Assembly: GCA_948999435.1 (NCBI GenBank)
Contig: CARJCM010000053.1
Coordinates: forward strand, 1-8,288
Source of the DNA: an uncultured Bacilli bacterium
GTDB taxonomy: Bacteria; Bacillota_I; Bacilli_A; RF39; UBA660
DNA: 8,288 nucleotides
Reading direction: 5' to 3'
Below are positions 1-7,839 of this stretch, one piece after another (within the stretch, counting starts at the first letter, position 1; the number at the start of each line of letters is the position of its first letter). The notes beneath the pieces were generated by a model that saw only the letters and a list, made by a program, of their open reading frames with translations, searched no databases and was not told the DNA's origin. The translations under genes were made by a program, and so were the position numbers.

Positions 1-112
1 ATTTATTATAATTCGACTTTTTTATCTTTTTACCCCAAAACTCTTTACACTAACAGACAAAGTCCACTTTACATTTTAACTAACTTACATCAGACAAAAT
101 TGTTAATCATTT

Positions 113-141
113 TTGATTATGTCACCATAAAAATTTATAAT
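113..141 (+). promoter_or_regulatory. Possible sigma-A-type promoter pointing into the 3' end of the sigma-like gene
   Basis: TTGATT (113-118), a 17-base spacer and a perfect TATAAT (136-141) make a plausible rightward promoter. No ORF with a ribosome-binding site follows it on the plus strand. A transcript would start near 148 and run antisense across the 3' end of the large minus-strand gene. TAATCA-TTTT-TGATTA (104-119), a perfect inverted repeat, overlaps the -35 and could be an operator or chance in AT-rich DNA. The site might instead be a relic or a spurious AT-rich match. Confidence 0.35.
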
Positions 142-173
142 ACATTTCTGTAGCAAGAGGTCTTTTTTTAATT

Positions 174-194
174 AAAAACAAAGAATTTGCTTTT
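174..194 (-). terminator. Weak A/T hairpin just downstream of the sigma-like gene
   Basis: Read on the minus strand, AAAAGCAAA-TTC-TTTGTTTTT can fold into a 9-bp stem (one G-U pair) with a 3-base loop, 16 bases after the stop codon of the large gene. It holds only two G/C-containing positions, and its T-run lies inside the stem rather than after it. It is therefore a poor intrinsic terminator. No better candidate is visible between this gene and the left edge of the window. Confidence 0.22.
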
Positions 195-209
195 CCGATA
201 AATTGTCAA

Positions 210-3200
210 TCAAGAGAAATCTCTCTCTAAAGCTCTCACCGCATTATTATCATTTTTTAAACTTCGATCAAGAATACTCAAAATTCTTAAAACATGGGCC
301 TTTTCTTTACCTGTCATAAAATCTCTTTCTGTTAATCCCATTATTAACAACATAGAATCTTTAGTTTTTTTCGAAATATCATTACCATATTTATTCAAGA
401 AAGCTCGAGCTTCATCTTTTGTAATTCTAGAAAAATCAAAATAATTAGGATATTTATATCTTAATAATAAGAAAATTAAATCTTCACTCATTTTATAAAC
501 TACATCATTATGTTTACTAAAAAATTTATTAAACATAGTAACTTCACTCATTGTTAAAACTGATTTATTTTTCAAATAATATGATTTCGCATCATCAAAA
601 GTAAAAGTTTTTTCTTTTCTAATACCTAACCTATATTTAAACACACTTAGTAATAATGATTTAATTATATTTAAAATAGCATTCGTACTCAAGCCTAATT
701 TTAAAGTTTTCTGAATTTCTTCTAAAGATAGTTTATCAAAAGAATTTTCACCTACATACAAGCTAAATATCTTTTTAGCTAAATCCTTATTACCATAAAA
801 AGGTAAATCATCACAATCACAAACTTGTTCATAATAATCAAAATCAAACATTCTAGAAATATCACCACTAATTATATTACTTAATTGTACTTTTATTCTA
901 TACATAGCTTTTTTTATTCTATCAACTGAAATATTATGTTCCTTAGCTATTTCTGAATAAGACATCCCCACACAATAATAATCATTTATAAGAATTCTTT
1001 CAAATGCTGTAAAATACTTTAAATTCGGAAGAATATCTTCCTCATAGCTTATAACTCCCTCTTTTTCGTTTAATAAATACTTATTTATATTTATTATAGC
1101 CATTTGGTATTTTCTTTTAACACCCTTTTCATTAATGCCAAAAATAGGAGCTATGTCTTTACACGATTTAAAAGGATATCCATCAAGTTCTAACAAATAA
1201 CAAATAATTTCTCTATCTTCAAAGGAAATAGGTAAATGTTTATCTTCTAATATTCTTTCTAAATTTTCCCTATTGATATAGACTAAGTCTGGAACTAAGT
1301 CTCCGATTTTTCTTCTTTTTATTTTTAATAATATATCTTTACATTTACGAGAATTATCTCCAGATATACCAAGTTTTTCATTAATAGACTTACCAACCAA
1401 CTTTTCGCCATCACAATTATATTTTGATTTTATTCCATAATAATAACTAATAATAGCTTTTTCTTCCTCAGATATTACACTATCTACCGGATGTCTATTT
1501 ATTTCTTCTTCAATTTCCGAACTAGTTATTTGAACATCCTTAACTAGAAAATCTATATAATCAGAATTAAAATCACCTATTATTCTATTTACTTTTGATT
1601 TTTCTAAATTAGAAATTGTAGCTATTTCATCATTTGATAAAAAACTTAAATATTTTAAACAAATTATTTCCTTAACTTTCTCATCAACATTTCTAAAATT
1701 AAAATACTCAATTAGTTTTTCTTCTGTAAATTTTATAGGCCTATCAATACCAAACCTATAACTATCTATTTTAGCTATTCCTTTTGAAATTAAACCAGCA
1801 ACATCTCTAGAAGTATAAGTTTTACTATTATAATCCAATTCAGCATTCAAAGTTTTAGCAATATCATCATAGCTAAGATTTTTCTCAAATAACAACCTTA
1901 ATGCTTTTCTCATAGCTCCATTTAATTCATACTTATAATCTAATACATAAGGTAAATAAGTTTCATAATTAATTTGAATTTTGTCATCAAAATTACATAA
2001 TAGATTAAGTAAATGTTTTCTATAAGAGAATATCATTTCTCTCATTTTATCACTACTAATACCATATTTTTTACTTAATTCAGCAACAGATAATTTTTTA
2101 CTATTAACCCCATAATATGAATTTAATAATTCTTTTATTTGAGCATCTATTTGATTTGAACATAGTCTTAATACTTCCATATATTGTTCTTTAGTCAAAT
2201 AATATTCAAATAAACTATCTATCCCAAAATATAAAACTTCTAATTTCCTAATTAATATATTCCTAATTCTAGGAGCTTTACTATTAGGATATTTATCTAA
2301 AAATATCTTTTTATCTTGCATATTAAACACAAAACATTCCAAATACAAACTAAATTCTTCATTAAACTCTTCTTTATTATTTAAATATGCCTCTTTTAAC
2401 TTACCAACATCTATATTTGTATTTTTCTTTTTATATCCAAACAGCATCAAATTAATTTCTTTTAAAGCTCCAAATGAATCATAATGTTTATTTGTCATAT
2501 GTCCAAAATATCTTTGTAACAAACTTATAGAATTATTAGATAATTTAGCAAAATCATCACCATAAAGTTCTTTAATCTCATCATATGTTAAATGAGCATA
2601 TCTATAATAAACATCAGCATAAGCTACATCGTCGCACTTTCTTAGCTCATCTATATCAAAAATTCTTGTTTTATAATTTTTAAGCATTTGATTTTTAAAA
2701 TTTTGAAACTGTATACTTTTTAAAGTTTTACTAAGAATTTTTCTAACACTCATTACAATTCTATCTGCTTCACTTATATCTATTTTTAAAGTATCAAGTA
2801 AAATACAATAAACATTACAATATTCTCCGAAGACCATTAAATACATATATTTTCTTTCTTCAAAAGTTAAGCTTGATTTTAAAAAAGCAAATAAAATTAA
2901 ATAATCAAGATTTAAAGGTTCTATTCTAAGTAGTTCTCTTTCTGGATTACTTCTATTCTTCAATTTTAAAACTTTAGAATTAAATAATGGTTTTAGTTTA
3001 TCTAGTGCTTTCTTTTCTAAACTTCTTATTGTACTCTCATCGACATAAAACTTTTTTGCTAAACTTAATTTACTCAATTTTTCTTCAGCAAAATAAATAT
3101 GATAAATAATATAATATTCTAAAGGAGTAAGTATATCTTTAATATCTAACATTAAATCACGATTATTAATCTCATTAATTTTATCATTTATATCATCATT

Positions 3201-3788
3201 ACTAGAAGGTATAACATCTATAAGTTCTCTTTCACCATCACTTAAAATAGTATTTAAACTAACCATTTTCTGTTTAGCAATTTTTTTAATCAATAAAAGA
3301 GTTCCAAGTTTTATACCTAAAATTATACATAATGTATCATCATCGTCTACAGGTTTACCAAGTTTTTTACATTCATCTAAGTATTTTATATATTTATTAA
3401 AAACACTCATAATATAATCAGAATAGTTCAACTGTTTTTCTTTTTCTTTTATCGCATTTAGCATAGAGAATTCTATACATTTTTCAACGTATGATGTAAA
3501 AGTTCCATTACGCCTATCATGATTCCAAATTGCTTTAATAATTCCAATAGTAGCTTCACTTATCAAGTCCATCTCATCTAAATTAAGCAAAGCATAATGT
3601 CTTTTAAATCTTTTTGCAATTCTACAAGTCATATCAAGATAACTATAAACTATTTTATTTTGTGCTTCTATATCCACATTTTGCGCATCAATTAAAAGCT
3701 TATCTAGAACTTCATAATTAATTTTTTCAAATTCTCCTGCTTCTCTAGAAAAAGACTTAAAAGTATCCGAAATAGCGTTTGCTTTCAT
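210..3788 (-). CDS. Giant sigma-70-family-like protein with a chain of region-4-like HTH modules (1192 aa)
   Basis: Predicted cytoplasmic transcription factor; no signal peptide or membrane segment is seen. Residues ~26-120 match sigma regions 1.2-2.4, with a core-binding/-10-recognition pattern (LDEMDLISEATIGIIKAIW, then GTFTSYVEKCIEFS). Residues ~150-193 resemble region 3 (LGIKLGTLLLIKK, then VSLNTILSDGERELIDVI). Residues ~218-268 are a region 4 (LTPLEYYIIYHIYF, then LSLAKKFYVDESTIRSLEKK). An ordinary factor would end there. This one continues for ~920 residues with further region-4-like units, clearest at ~547-597, 624-675, 703-748, 773-826, 856-905 and 925-974. Weaker candidates lie at ~306-357, 474-523 and 1000-1055. 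The ATG at 3788 is supported by AAGAGGGG five to seven bases upstream and a strong promoter. There are no internal stops and composition is even, so it looks intact. The family patterns are recognised by eye; which promoters it serves, and whether it binds RNA polymerase, is unknown. No anti-sigma gene is adjacent. Confidence 0.85.
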   Translation of the reverse strand: MKANAISDTFKSFSREAGEFEKINYEVLDKLLIDAQNVDIEAQNKIVYSYLDMTCRIAKRFKRHYALLNLDEMDLISEATIGIIKAIWNHDRRNGTFTSYVEKCIEFSMLNAIKEKEKQLNYSDYIMSVFNKYIKYLDECKKLGKPVDDDDTLCIILGIKLGTLLLIKKIAKQKMVSLNTILSDGERELIDVIPSSNDDINDKINEINNRDLMLDIKDILTPLEYYIIYHIYFAEEKLSKLSLAKKFYVDESTIRSLEKKALDKLKPLFNSKVLKLKNRSNPERELLRIEPLNLDYLILFAFLKSSLTFEERKYMYLMVFGEYCNVYCILLDTLKIDISEADRIVMSVRKILSKTLKSIQFQNFKNQMLKNYKTRIFDIDELRKCDDVAYADVYYRYAHLTYDEIKELYGDDFAKLSNNSISLLQRYFGHMTNKHYDSFGALKEINLMLFGYKKKNTNIDVGKLKEAYLNNKEEFNEEFSLYLECFVFNMQDKKIFLDKYPNSKAPRIRNILIRKLEVLYFGIDSLFEYYLTKEQYMEVLRLCSNQIDAQIKELLNSYYGVNSKKLSVAELSKKYGISSDKMREMIFSYRKHLLNLLCNFDDKIQINYETYLPYVLDYKYELNGAMRKALRLLFEKNLSYDDIAKTLNAELDYNSKTYTSRDVAGLISKGIAKIDSYRFGIDRPIKFTEEKLIEYFNFRNVDEKVKEIICLKYLSFLSNDEIATISNLEKSKVNRIIGDFNSDYIDFLVKDVQITSSEIEEEINRHPVDSVISEEEKAIISYYYGIKSKYNCDGEKLVGKSINEKLGISGDNSRKCKDILLKIKRRKIGDLVPDLVYINRENLERILEDKHLPISFEDREIICYLLELDGYPFKSCKDIAPIFGINEKGVKRKYQMAIININKYLLNEKEGVISYEEDILPNLKYFTAFERILINDYYCVGMSYSEIAKEHNISVDRIKKAMYRIKVQLSNIISGDISRMFDFDYYEQVCDCDDLPFYGNKDLAKKIFSLYVGENSFDKLSLEEIQKTLKLGLSTNAILNIIKSLLLSVFKYRLGIRKEKTFTFDDAKSYYLKNKSVLTMSEVTMFNKFFSKHNDVVYKMSEDLIFLLLRYKYPNYFDFSRITKDEARAFLNKYGNDISKKTKDSMLLIMGLTERDFMTGKEKAHVLRILSILDRSLKNDNNAVRALERDFS

Positions 3789-3812
3789 AAAAACCCCTCT
3801 TCTTTAAATTGC

Positions 3813-3825
3813 GCTATATAATAGC
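3813..3825. promoter_or_regulatory. Inverted repeat over the -10 of the sigma-like gene promoter (possible operator)
   Basis: GCTAT-ATA-ATAGC is a perfect 5-bp inverted repeat with a 3-base centre. It covers the -10 hexamer of the leftward promoter, where a bound repressor would block polymerase. Symmetry is partly forced by the AT-rich -10 itself, so this is a suggestion only; the flanking G/C pairs make it slightly better than background. Confidence 0.3.
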
Positions 3826-3846
3826 ATATTTCATCCCATTTGTCAA
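3818..3846 (-). promoter_or_regulatory. Extended -10 promoter for the sigma-like gene
   Basis: On the minus strand a perfect TTGACA (3846-3841) is followed by a 17-base spacer and TATTAT (3823-3818), with TGC directly before the -10 (extended -10). Transcription would start near 3811, giving a leader of about 22 bases that contains the GAGGGG ribosome-binding site. This is a primary-sigma-type promoter, so the gene is probably transcribed by the housekeeping holoenzyme. Confidence 0.75.
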
Positions 3847-3863
3847 AATCATATATAATAAAA

Positions 3864-3901
3864 AACAAATAAGCATTTGACAAACAAATATGCGCTTGTT
3901 A
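3864..3901. repeat. Two imperfect 19-base direct repeats across the uvrA promoter
   Basis: Bases 3864-3882 and 3883-3901 align without gaps with 14 of 19 identities; both begin AACAAATA. The first contains a perfect inverted repeat, CAAAT-AAGC-ATTTG, and the second a looser one, AACAA-n8-TTGTT. The repeats span the -35, the spacer and the start of the -10, a position suited to a dimeric repressor. They do not match the Bacillus-type SOS box (GAAC-n4-GTTC), so any SOS link would need a different LexA site. Confidence 0.35.
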
Positions 3902-3905
3902 TAAT
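3877..3905 (+). promoter_or_regulatory. Consensus promoter for uvrA
   Basis: A perfect TTGACA (3877-3882), a spacer of exactly 17 bases and a perfect TATAAT (3900-3905) preceded by TGT form an extended -10 promoter matching the sigma-A/sigma-70 consensus at every core position. Transcription would start near 3912, leaving a leader of about 56 bases. It diverges from the promoter of the sigma-like gene; the two -35 hexamers are 30 bases apart. Confidence 0.85.
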
Positions 3906-3967
3906 AAACATATTCTTTAGTGTAAAACTAATAAAAAAAGACAAACTAATAAAAAAGGAGTAGTAAA

Positions 3968-6772
3968 ATGGATAAAATTATTGTTAAAGGTGCTCGTGAA
4001 AACAATTTAAAAAATGTAAGTATTGAACTACCTAAAAATAAATTAATAGTTATGACAGGTGTATCAGGTTCTGGGAAATCTTCCTTAGCTTTTGATACAA
4101 TATTCGCTGAAGGTCAAAGAAGATATGTGGAAAGTCTAAGTGCTTATGCTAGACAATTTATTGGTATAAGTGAAAAACCTGATGTTGATTCAATTGAAGG
4201 ATTAAGCCCTAGTATATCAATTGATCAAAAAACAACCAATAAAAACCCTCGTAGTACAGTTGGAACTATCACTGAAATTTATGATTATTTAAGATTATTA
4301 TATGCCCGTGTAGGAATACCTTTTTGTCCTACTCATAATATTCCTATAACAAGACAATCTATTGAAGAAATGACTAATAAAGTAATGGAATTAGAAAATG
4401 GTACTAAAATAGAGATTTTAGCGCCTGTTGTTCATGGTGAAAAAGGAACACATAAAGATTTATTTGATGATTTAAGAAAATCAGGATATTCCAGAGTAAA
4501 AGTAAACGGTGAAATGCGTTCTTTAGATGAAGACATAGTTTTAGAAAAAAACATCAAAGATAATATTGAAGTAATTGTAGACCGTATTGTTATAGATTCT
4601 GAGGAAAGAGGCAGAATATTTGAAGCGATTGAAAATAGTACTAAACTCGCTGGTGGTAAAGTTTTAATTCATATAATTGATGGTGAAGAAATACTAATGA
4701 GTGAATCATATGCTTGTCCTCATTGTAACTTTTCTATTCCTGAATTAGAACCAAGATTATTTTCATTTAATGCTCCCTATGGTGCATGCCCTGAATGTAA
4801 AGGTTTAGGAACTAAATTAAAAATAGGCGAAGCTTTAATAATCCCCGATAAAAATAAAACTATTTTAGAAGGTGGAATTAAAACTCTTAGTCCTGATACT
4901 ATGGAAATGACCCAATTACTTACAGTATGTGAATATTATAATATTGATTATAATAGACCTTTAAAAGATTTTACCAAAAAAGAATTAGATATAATTCTTT
5001 ATGGTTCCAAAGACAAAATAGATTTTAAATATATATCTAAAAATGGCAACACTAGATACACTAGTGAATATTATGAAGGAATAATAAATACTAATGAAAG
5101 AAGACATTTAGAAACATCATCTTCTTGGCGCAGAGAATGGTTAGAAACATTTATGGTTGAATCTCCATGTCCTGTATGTTCTGGCGCAAGACTTAACCCT
5201 TCAGTTCTAGCAGTTAAAATAAATAAAAAGAATATTTTTGAAGTTACTAACTTCAGTATTATCGAATTAAGAGATTTTATTGGCAATTTAAAACTTACTA
5301 ATGAACAAAAAGAAATAAGTGGTTTAGTTACTAAAGAAATATTAAACAGATTAGACTTTTTAAAAAATGTTGGTTTAGGCTATTTAACTCTATCACGTAG
5401 CGCTGGTACTTTATCAGGTGGTGAAGCCCAACGTATAAGGCTTGCTACTCAAATAGGATCTAAATTATCAGGAGTTTTATATGTTTTAGATGAGCCATCG
5501 ATTGGATTACACCAAAAAGATAATGAAAAATTAATAAAAGCTTTACAAGAAATGCGTGATTTAGGAAATACCCTGATAGTTGTTGAGCATGATACTGATA
5601 CGATGCTTGCTAGTGACTTTTTAGTAGATATAGGTCCAGGCGCTGGAGAGTTTGGTGGAGAAATCATCGCCGCTGGAACACCTGAGGAAGTAATGAAAAA
5701 CAAAGATTCTTTAACAGGTAAATATTTAAGTGGTAAAGAAAAAATAGAAGTACCTAAAAAACGTCGTAAAGGAAATGGCAAAAAATTAAAAATAGTTAAA
5801 GCTACTGAAAACAATTTAAAAAATATTAATGTAGAAATACCTTTAGGTAAATTCGTATGTGTAACAGGTGTTTCCGGTTCTGGTAAATCTACTTTAATAA
5901 ATGAAATATTATACAAATCTTTAGCAGTTACAATCAACGGTTCTAAACATGTCCCCGGTAAATGTAAAGAAATCAAAGGTATTGAAGAATTAGATAAAGT
6001 TGTTCAAATAACTCAAGATGCTATTGGTAGAACGCCAAGAAGTAATCCCGCAACATATGTTGGCGTATTTGATGATATAAGAGATGTATTCACAAACACC
6101 AAAGAAGCCAAAATGCGTGGTTATGATAAAGGAAGATTTTCATTTAATGTCAAAGGTGGAAGATGTGAAGCCTGCTGGGGAGATGGTGTCAAAAAAATAG
6201 AAATGCACTTTTTACCTGATGTATATGTTCCTTGTGATGTCTGTGGTGGTAAAAGATATAATAAAGAAACATTAGATATTAAATTTAAAGATAAAAACAT
6301 CGCTGATATATTAGATATGCGAGTTAGTGAAGCTCTTCCATTTTTTGAAAACATTCCAAAAGTATATAATAAATTAAAAGTAATGGAAAGTGTTGGATTA
6401 TCCTATATTAAATTAGGTCAATCTGCCCCTACTTTATCTGGTGGTGAAGCAGGAAGAGTTAAATTAGCTAAAGAACTTCAAAAAAAACCTACAGGCAAAA
6501 GTATCTTTATTCTTGATGAACCTACAACAGGACTTCATAGTGATGATATCAAAAAGCTTTTATCCATCTTAAATCGTATTGTTGATAATGGTGATACAGT
6601 TTTAGTAATAGAACACAATTTAGATGTTATTAAAGTCGCTGATTATCTAATCGATTTAGGTCCCGATGGTGGAAATTTAGGTGGCGAAATTGTTGCTACT
6701 GGAACTCCAGAAGAAGTAGCCAAAAATAAAAACTCTCATACTGGAGAATTCTTAGCTAAAATATTAAAATAG
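3968..6772 (+). CDS. uvrA: UvrA, excinuclease ABC subunit A
   Basis: DNA-damage-recognition ATPase of nucleotide excision repair. In this family a UvrA dimer with UvrB scans DNA, loads UvrB at lesions and leaves before UvrC incises. Both ABC modules are complete. Walker A I is GVSGSGKS (31-38), signature I LSGGEAQR (482-489) and Walker B I LDEPSIGLH (from 507). Walker A II is GVSGSGKS (634-641), signature II LSGGEAGR (823-830) and Walker B II ILDEPTTGLH (from 848). Zinc-binding cysteines are C250/C253/C274/C277 and C733/C736/C756/C759. At 934 aa it has normal family length. The start is fixed by AAGGAG seven bases before the ATG and by the usual N-terminus (IIVKGARENNLKNV). Oddities: signature II has Gly829 where Gln is usual, and Trp737 follows CEAC where the family normally has Gln or similar. 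uvrB and uvrC are not in the window. No terminator follows, so transcription probably continues into the PLP enzyme gene. Confidence 0.98.
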   Translation: MDKIIVKGARENNLKNVSIELPKNKLIVMTGVSGSGKSSLAFDTIFAEGQRRYVESLSAYARQFIGISEKPDVDSIEGLSPSISIDQKTTNKNPRSTVGTITEIYDYLRLLYARVGIPFCPTHNIPITRQSIEEMTNKVMELENGTKIEILAPVVHGEKGTHKDLFDDLRKSGYSRVKVNGEMRSLDEDIVLEKNIKDNIEVIVDRIVIDSEERGRIFEAIENSTKLAGGKVLIHIIDGEEILMSESYACPHCNFSIPELEPRLFSFNAPYGACPECKGLGTKLKIGEALIIPDKNKTILEGGIKTLSPDTMEMTQLLTVCEYYNIDYNRPLKDFTKKELDIILYGSKDKIDFKYISKNGNTRYTSEYYEGIINTNERRHLETSSSWRREWLETFMVESPCPVCSGARLNPSVLAVKINKKNIFEVTNFSIIELRDFIGNLKLTNEQKEISGLVTKEILNRLDFLKNVGLGYLTLSRSAGTLSGGEAQRIRLATQIGSKLSGVLYVLDEPSIGLHQKDNEKLIKALQEMRDLGNTLIVVEHDTDTMLASDFLVDIGPGAGEFGGEIIAAGTPEEVMKNKDSLTGKYLSGKEKIEVPKKRRKGNGKKLKIVKATENNLKNINVEIPLGKFVCVTGVSGSGKSTLINEILYKSLAVTINGSKHVPGKCKEIKGIEELDKVVQITQDAIGRTPRSNPATYVGVFDDIRDVFTNTKEAKMRGYDKGRFSFNVKGGRCEACWGDGVKKIEMHFLPDVYVPCDVCGGKRYNKETLDIKFKDKNIADILDMRVSEALPFFENIPKVYNKLKVMESVGLSYIKLGQSAPTLSGGEAGRVKLAKELQKKPTGKSIFILDEPTTGLHSDDIKKLLSILNRIVDNGDTVLVIEHNLDVIKVADYLIDLGPDGGNLGGEIVATGTPEEVAKNKNSHTGEFLAKILK

Positions 6773-6787
6773 AAAAAAGGATTTCAT

Positions 6788-6901
6788 ATGTTTAAGAAAT
6801 TAGTTAATACTATACGATGTTATCAATCTTTGCATATAATAAATAGAAAGAAGGATAACAATGAATATCGAAAATTTAATAGGAAATACACCTATAATTG
6901 A
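6788..6901 (+). CDS. Possible 37-aa basic small protein or leader ORF between uvrA and cysK
   Basis: An ATG lies six bases after AAAGGA, directly downstream of the uvrA stop, and opens 37 codons rich in Lys, Arg, Asn and Tyr. It begins MFKKLVNTIRCYQSLHIINR and ends KYTYN. It overlaps the first 41 bases of the cysteine-synthase-like gene in another frame, so ribosomes finishing it would end just inside the downstream gene, an arrangement compatible with translational coupling. No transmembrane segment or known domain is recognised. It could equally be a chance ORF; the well-placed ribosome-binding site is its only positive support. Confidence 0.3.
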   Translation: MFKKLVNTIRCYQSLHIINRKKDNNEYRKFNRKYTYN

Positions 6902-7832
6902 AATAAAAGTAAAATACCAAGAAAAAATAGTTAATGTTTATGCTAAATTAGAATATTACAATTATACTGGAAGCATAAAAGATCGTTTAGCTTATTATAT
7001 AATAAAAGAATCATACAAAGATGGAAGTTTAAAAGAATGTCAACCCATTGTAGAAGCTACTAGTGGAAACACAGGAATATCATTTGCCAGTTTAGGTGCT
7101 TATTTTGGTCATGAAGTTCACATATTTATGCCAGATTGGGCTAGCCAAGAACGTGTTGCTATAATGAAACTTTATGGAGCCAAAGTATATTTAGTCTCTA
7201 AAGAAGATGGTGGCTTTAAAGAAGCTATAAAAAGAGCAGACAATCTTGCTAAAGAAATAAATGGATTTAGACCTAACCAATTTGATAATATCAAAAATAT
7301 TGAAGCTCACTATAATACAACTGGATTAGAAATTATAAATAGTATTCCTAAAATAGACAGTTTTGTAAGTGGTATTGGTACAGGTGGCACTTTAATAGGT
7401 ATCGGAAAAAGAATTAAAGAAACCAACAAAAATGCGAAAGTAATCGCTTTAGAACCTTTACAAATGCCAATAATGAGTCAAAATATCACAACAGGCACTC
7501 ATCGTATTGAAGGCATAGGTGATGATTTCATCCCAAGCATTGTTGATAAAAATTTAATTGATGAAATAATTACTATTGATGATGAAGATGCAATAAATAT
7601 GTCTAAAATACTAGCAAAAAATTTTGGTTTAGGTGTAGGAATATCAAGTGGTGCAAATCTTCTAGCCAGTATTTTAACCGCTAAAGATAATGACAATGTA
7701 GTTACTATATTCGCAGATGATTTTAAAAAATATTTAACAACAGATTTAATTAAAGAGATAAATAATAATAATAATTTAATATCAAATCAAATAGAAATAC
7801 TATCTATTAAAGCTCTTGCAAAAACTAAATAA
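6861..7832 (+). CDS. cysK: Cysteine synthase family PLP-dependent enzyme (CysK-like)
   Basis: Fold-type II PLP enzyme of the O-acetylserine sulfhydrylase / cystathionine beta-synthase family. It probably makes cysteine by beta-replacement on an activated serine with sulfide, in the cytoplasm. Visible hallmarks: N-terminal IGNTPII; the Schiff-base lysine in GSIKDRLA (K40); the substrate/PLP loop EATSGNTGIS (65-74); the phosphate-binding GIGTGGT (171-177); HRIEGIGDDFIP (214-225); and ISSGAN (261-266), whose serine normally contacts the pyridine nitrogen. At 323 aa it matches the family, with no regulatory CBS tail. AAGGA five bases before the ATG sets the start. Residues 301-305 are five Asn in a row, leading into a short poorly conserved C-terminus. 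The exact donor (O-acetylserine, O-phosphoserine or another) cannot be settled by eye, so the gene symbol is by family. It follows uvrA by 88 bases with no terminator and no convincing promoter, and a terminator lies downstream. Confidence 0.92.
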   Translation: MNIENLIGNTPIIEIKVKYQEKIVNVYAKLEYYNYTGSIKDRLAYYIIKESYKDGSLKECQPIVEATSGNTGISFASLGAYFGHEVHIFMPDWASQERVAIMKLYGAKVYLVSKEDGGFKEAIKRADNLAKEINGFRPNQFDNIKNIEAHYNTTGLEIINSIPKIDSFVSGIGTGGTLIGIGKRIKETNKNAKVIALEPLQMPIMSQNITTGTHRIEGIGDDFIPSIVDKNLIDEIITIDDEDAINMSKILAKNFGLGVGISSGANLLASILTAKDNDNVVTIFADDFKKYLTTDLIKEINNNNNLISNQIEILSIKALAKTK

Positions 7833-7839
7833 TATGTTA

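Noticed and set aside
43..98. Repeated CTTTACA and CAGACAAA words in the left intergenic region
   Set aside because: Two copies each with irregular spacing and little flanking similarity; this is expected by chance in AT-rich sequence and is not a CRISPR or iteron array.
210..3788. The giant gene as an artefact of gene fusion or assembly joining
   Set aside because: The frame is open throughout, composition is even, and the added part resembles sigma region 4 repeatedly, which is not expected from a random join.
5449..5976. 175-codon open frame on the minus strand inside uvrA
   Set aside because: It lies wholly antisense to a certain gene, has no ribosome-binding site or recognisable domain, and its content mirrors the conserved UvrA coding sequence. 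The shorter antisense frames at 5071-5286, 6121-6354 and 7499-7696 were rejected for the same reason.
6835..6840. Perfect TATAAT upstream of the cysteine-synthase gene
   Set aside because: No -35-like hexamer lies 16-18 bases upstream (ATACGA at 17) and the TG is one base out of place for an extended -10. Such hexamers are frequent in DNA this AT-rich.
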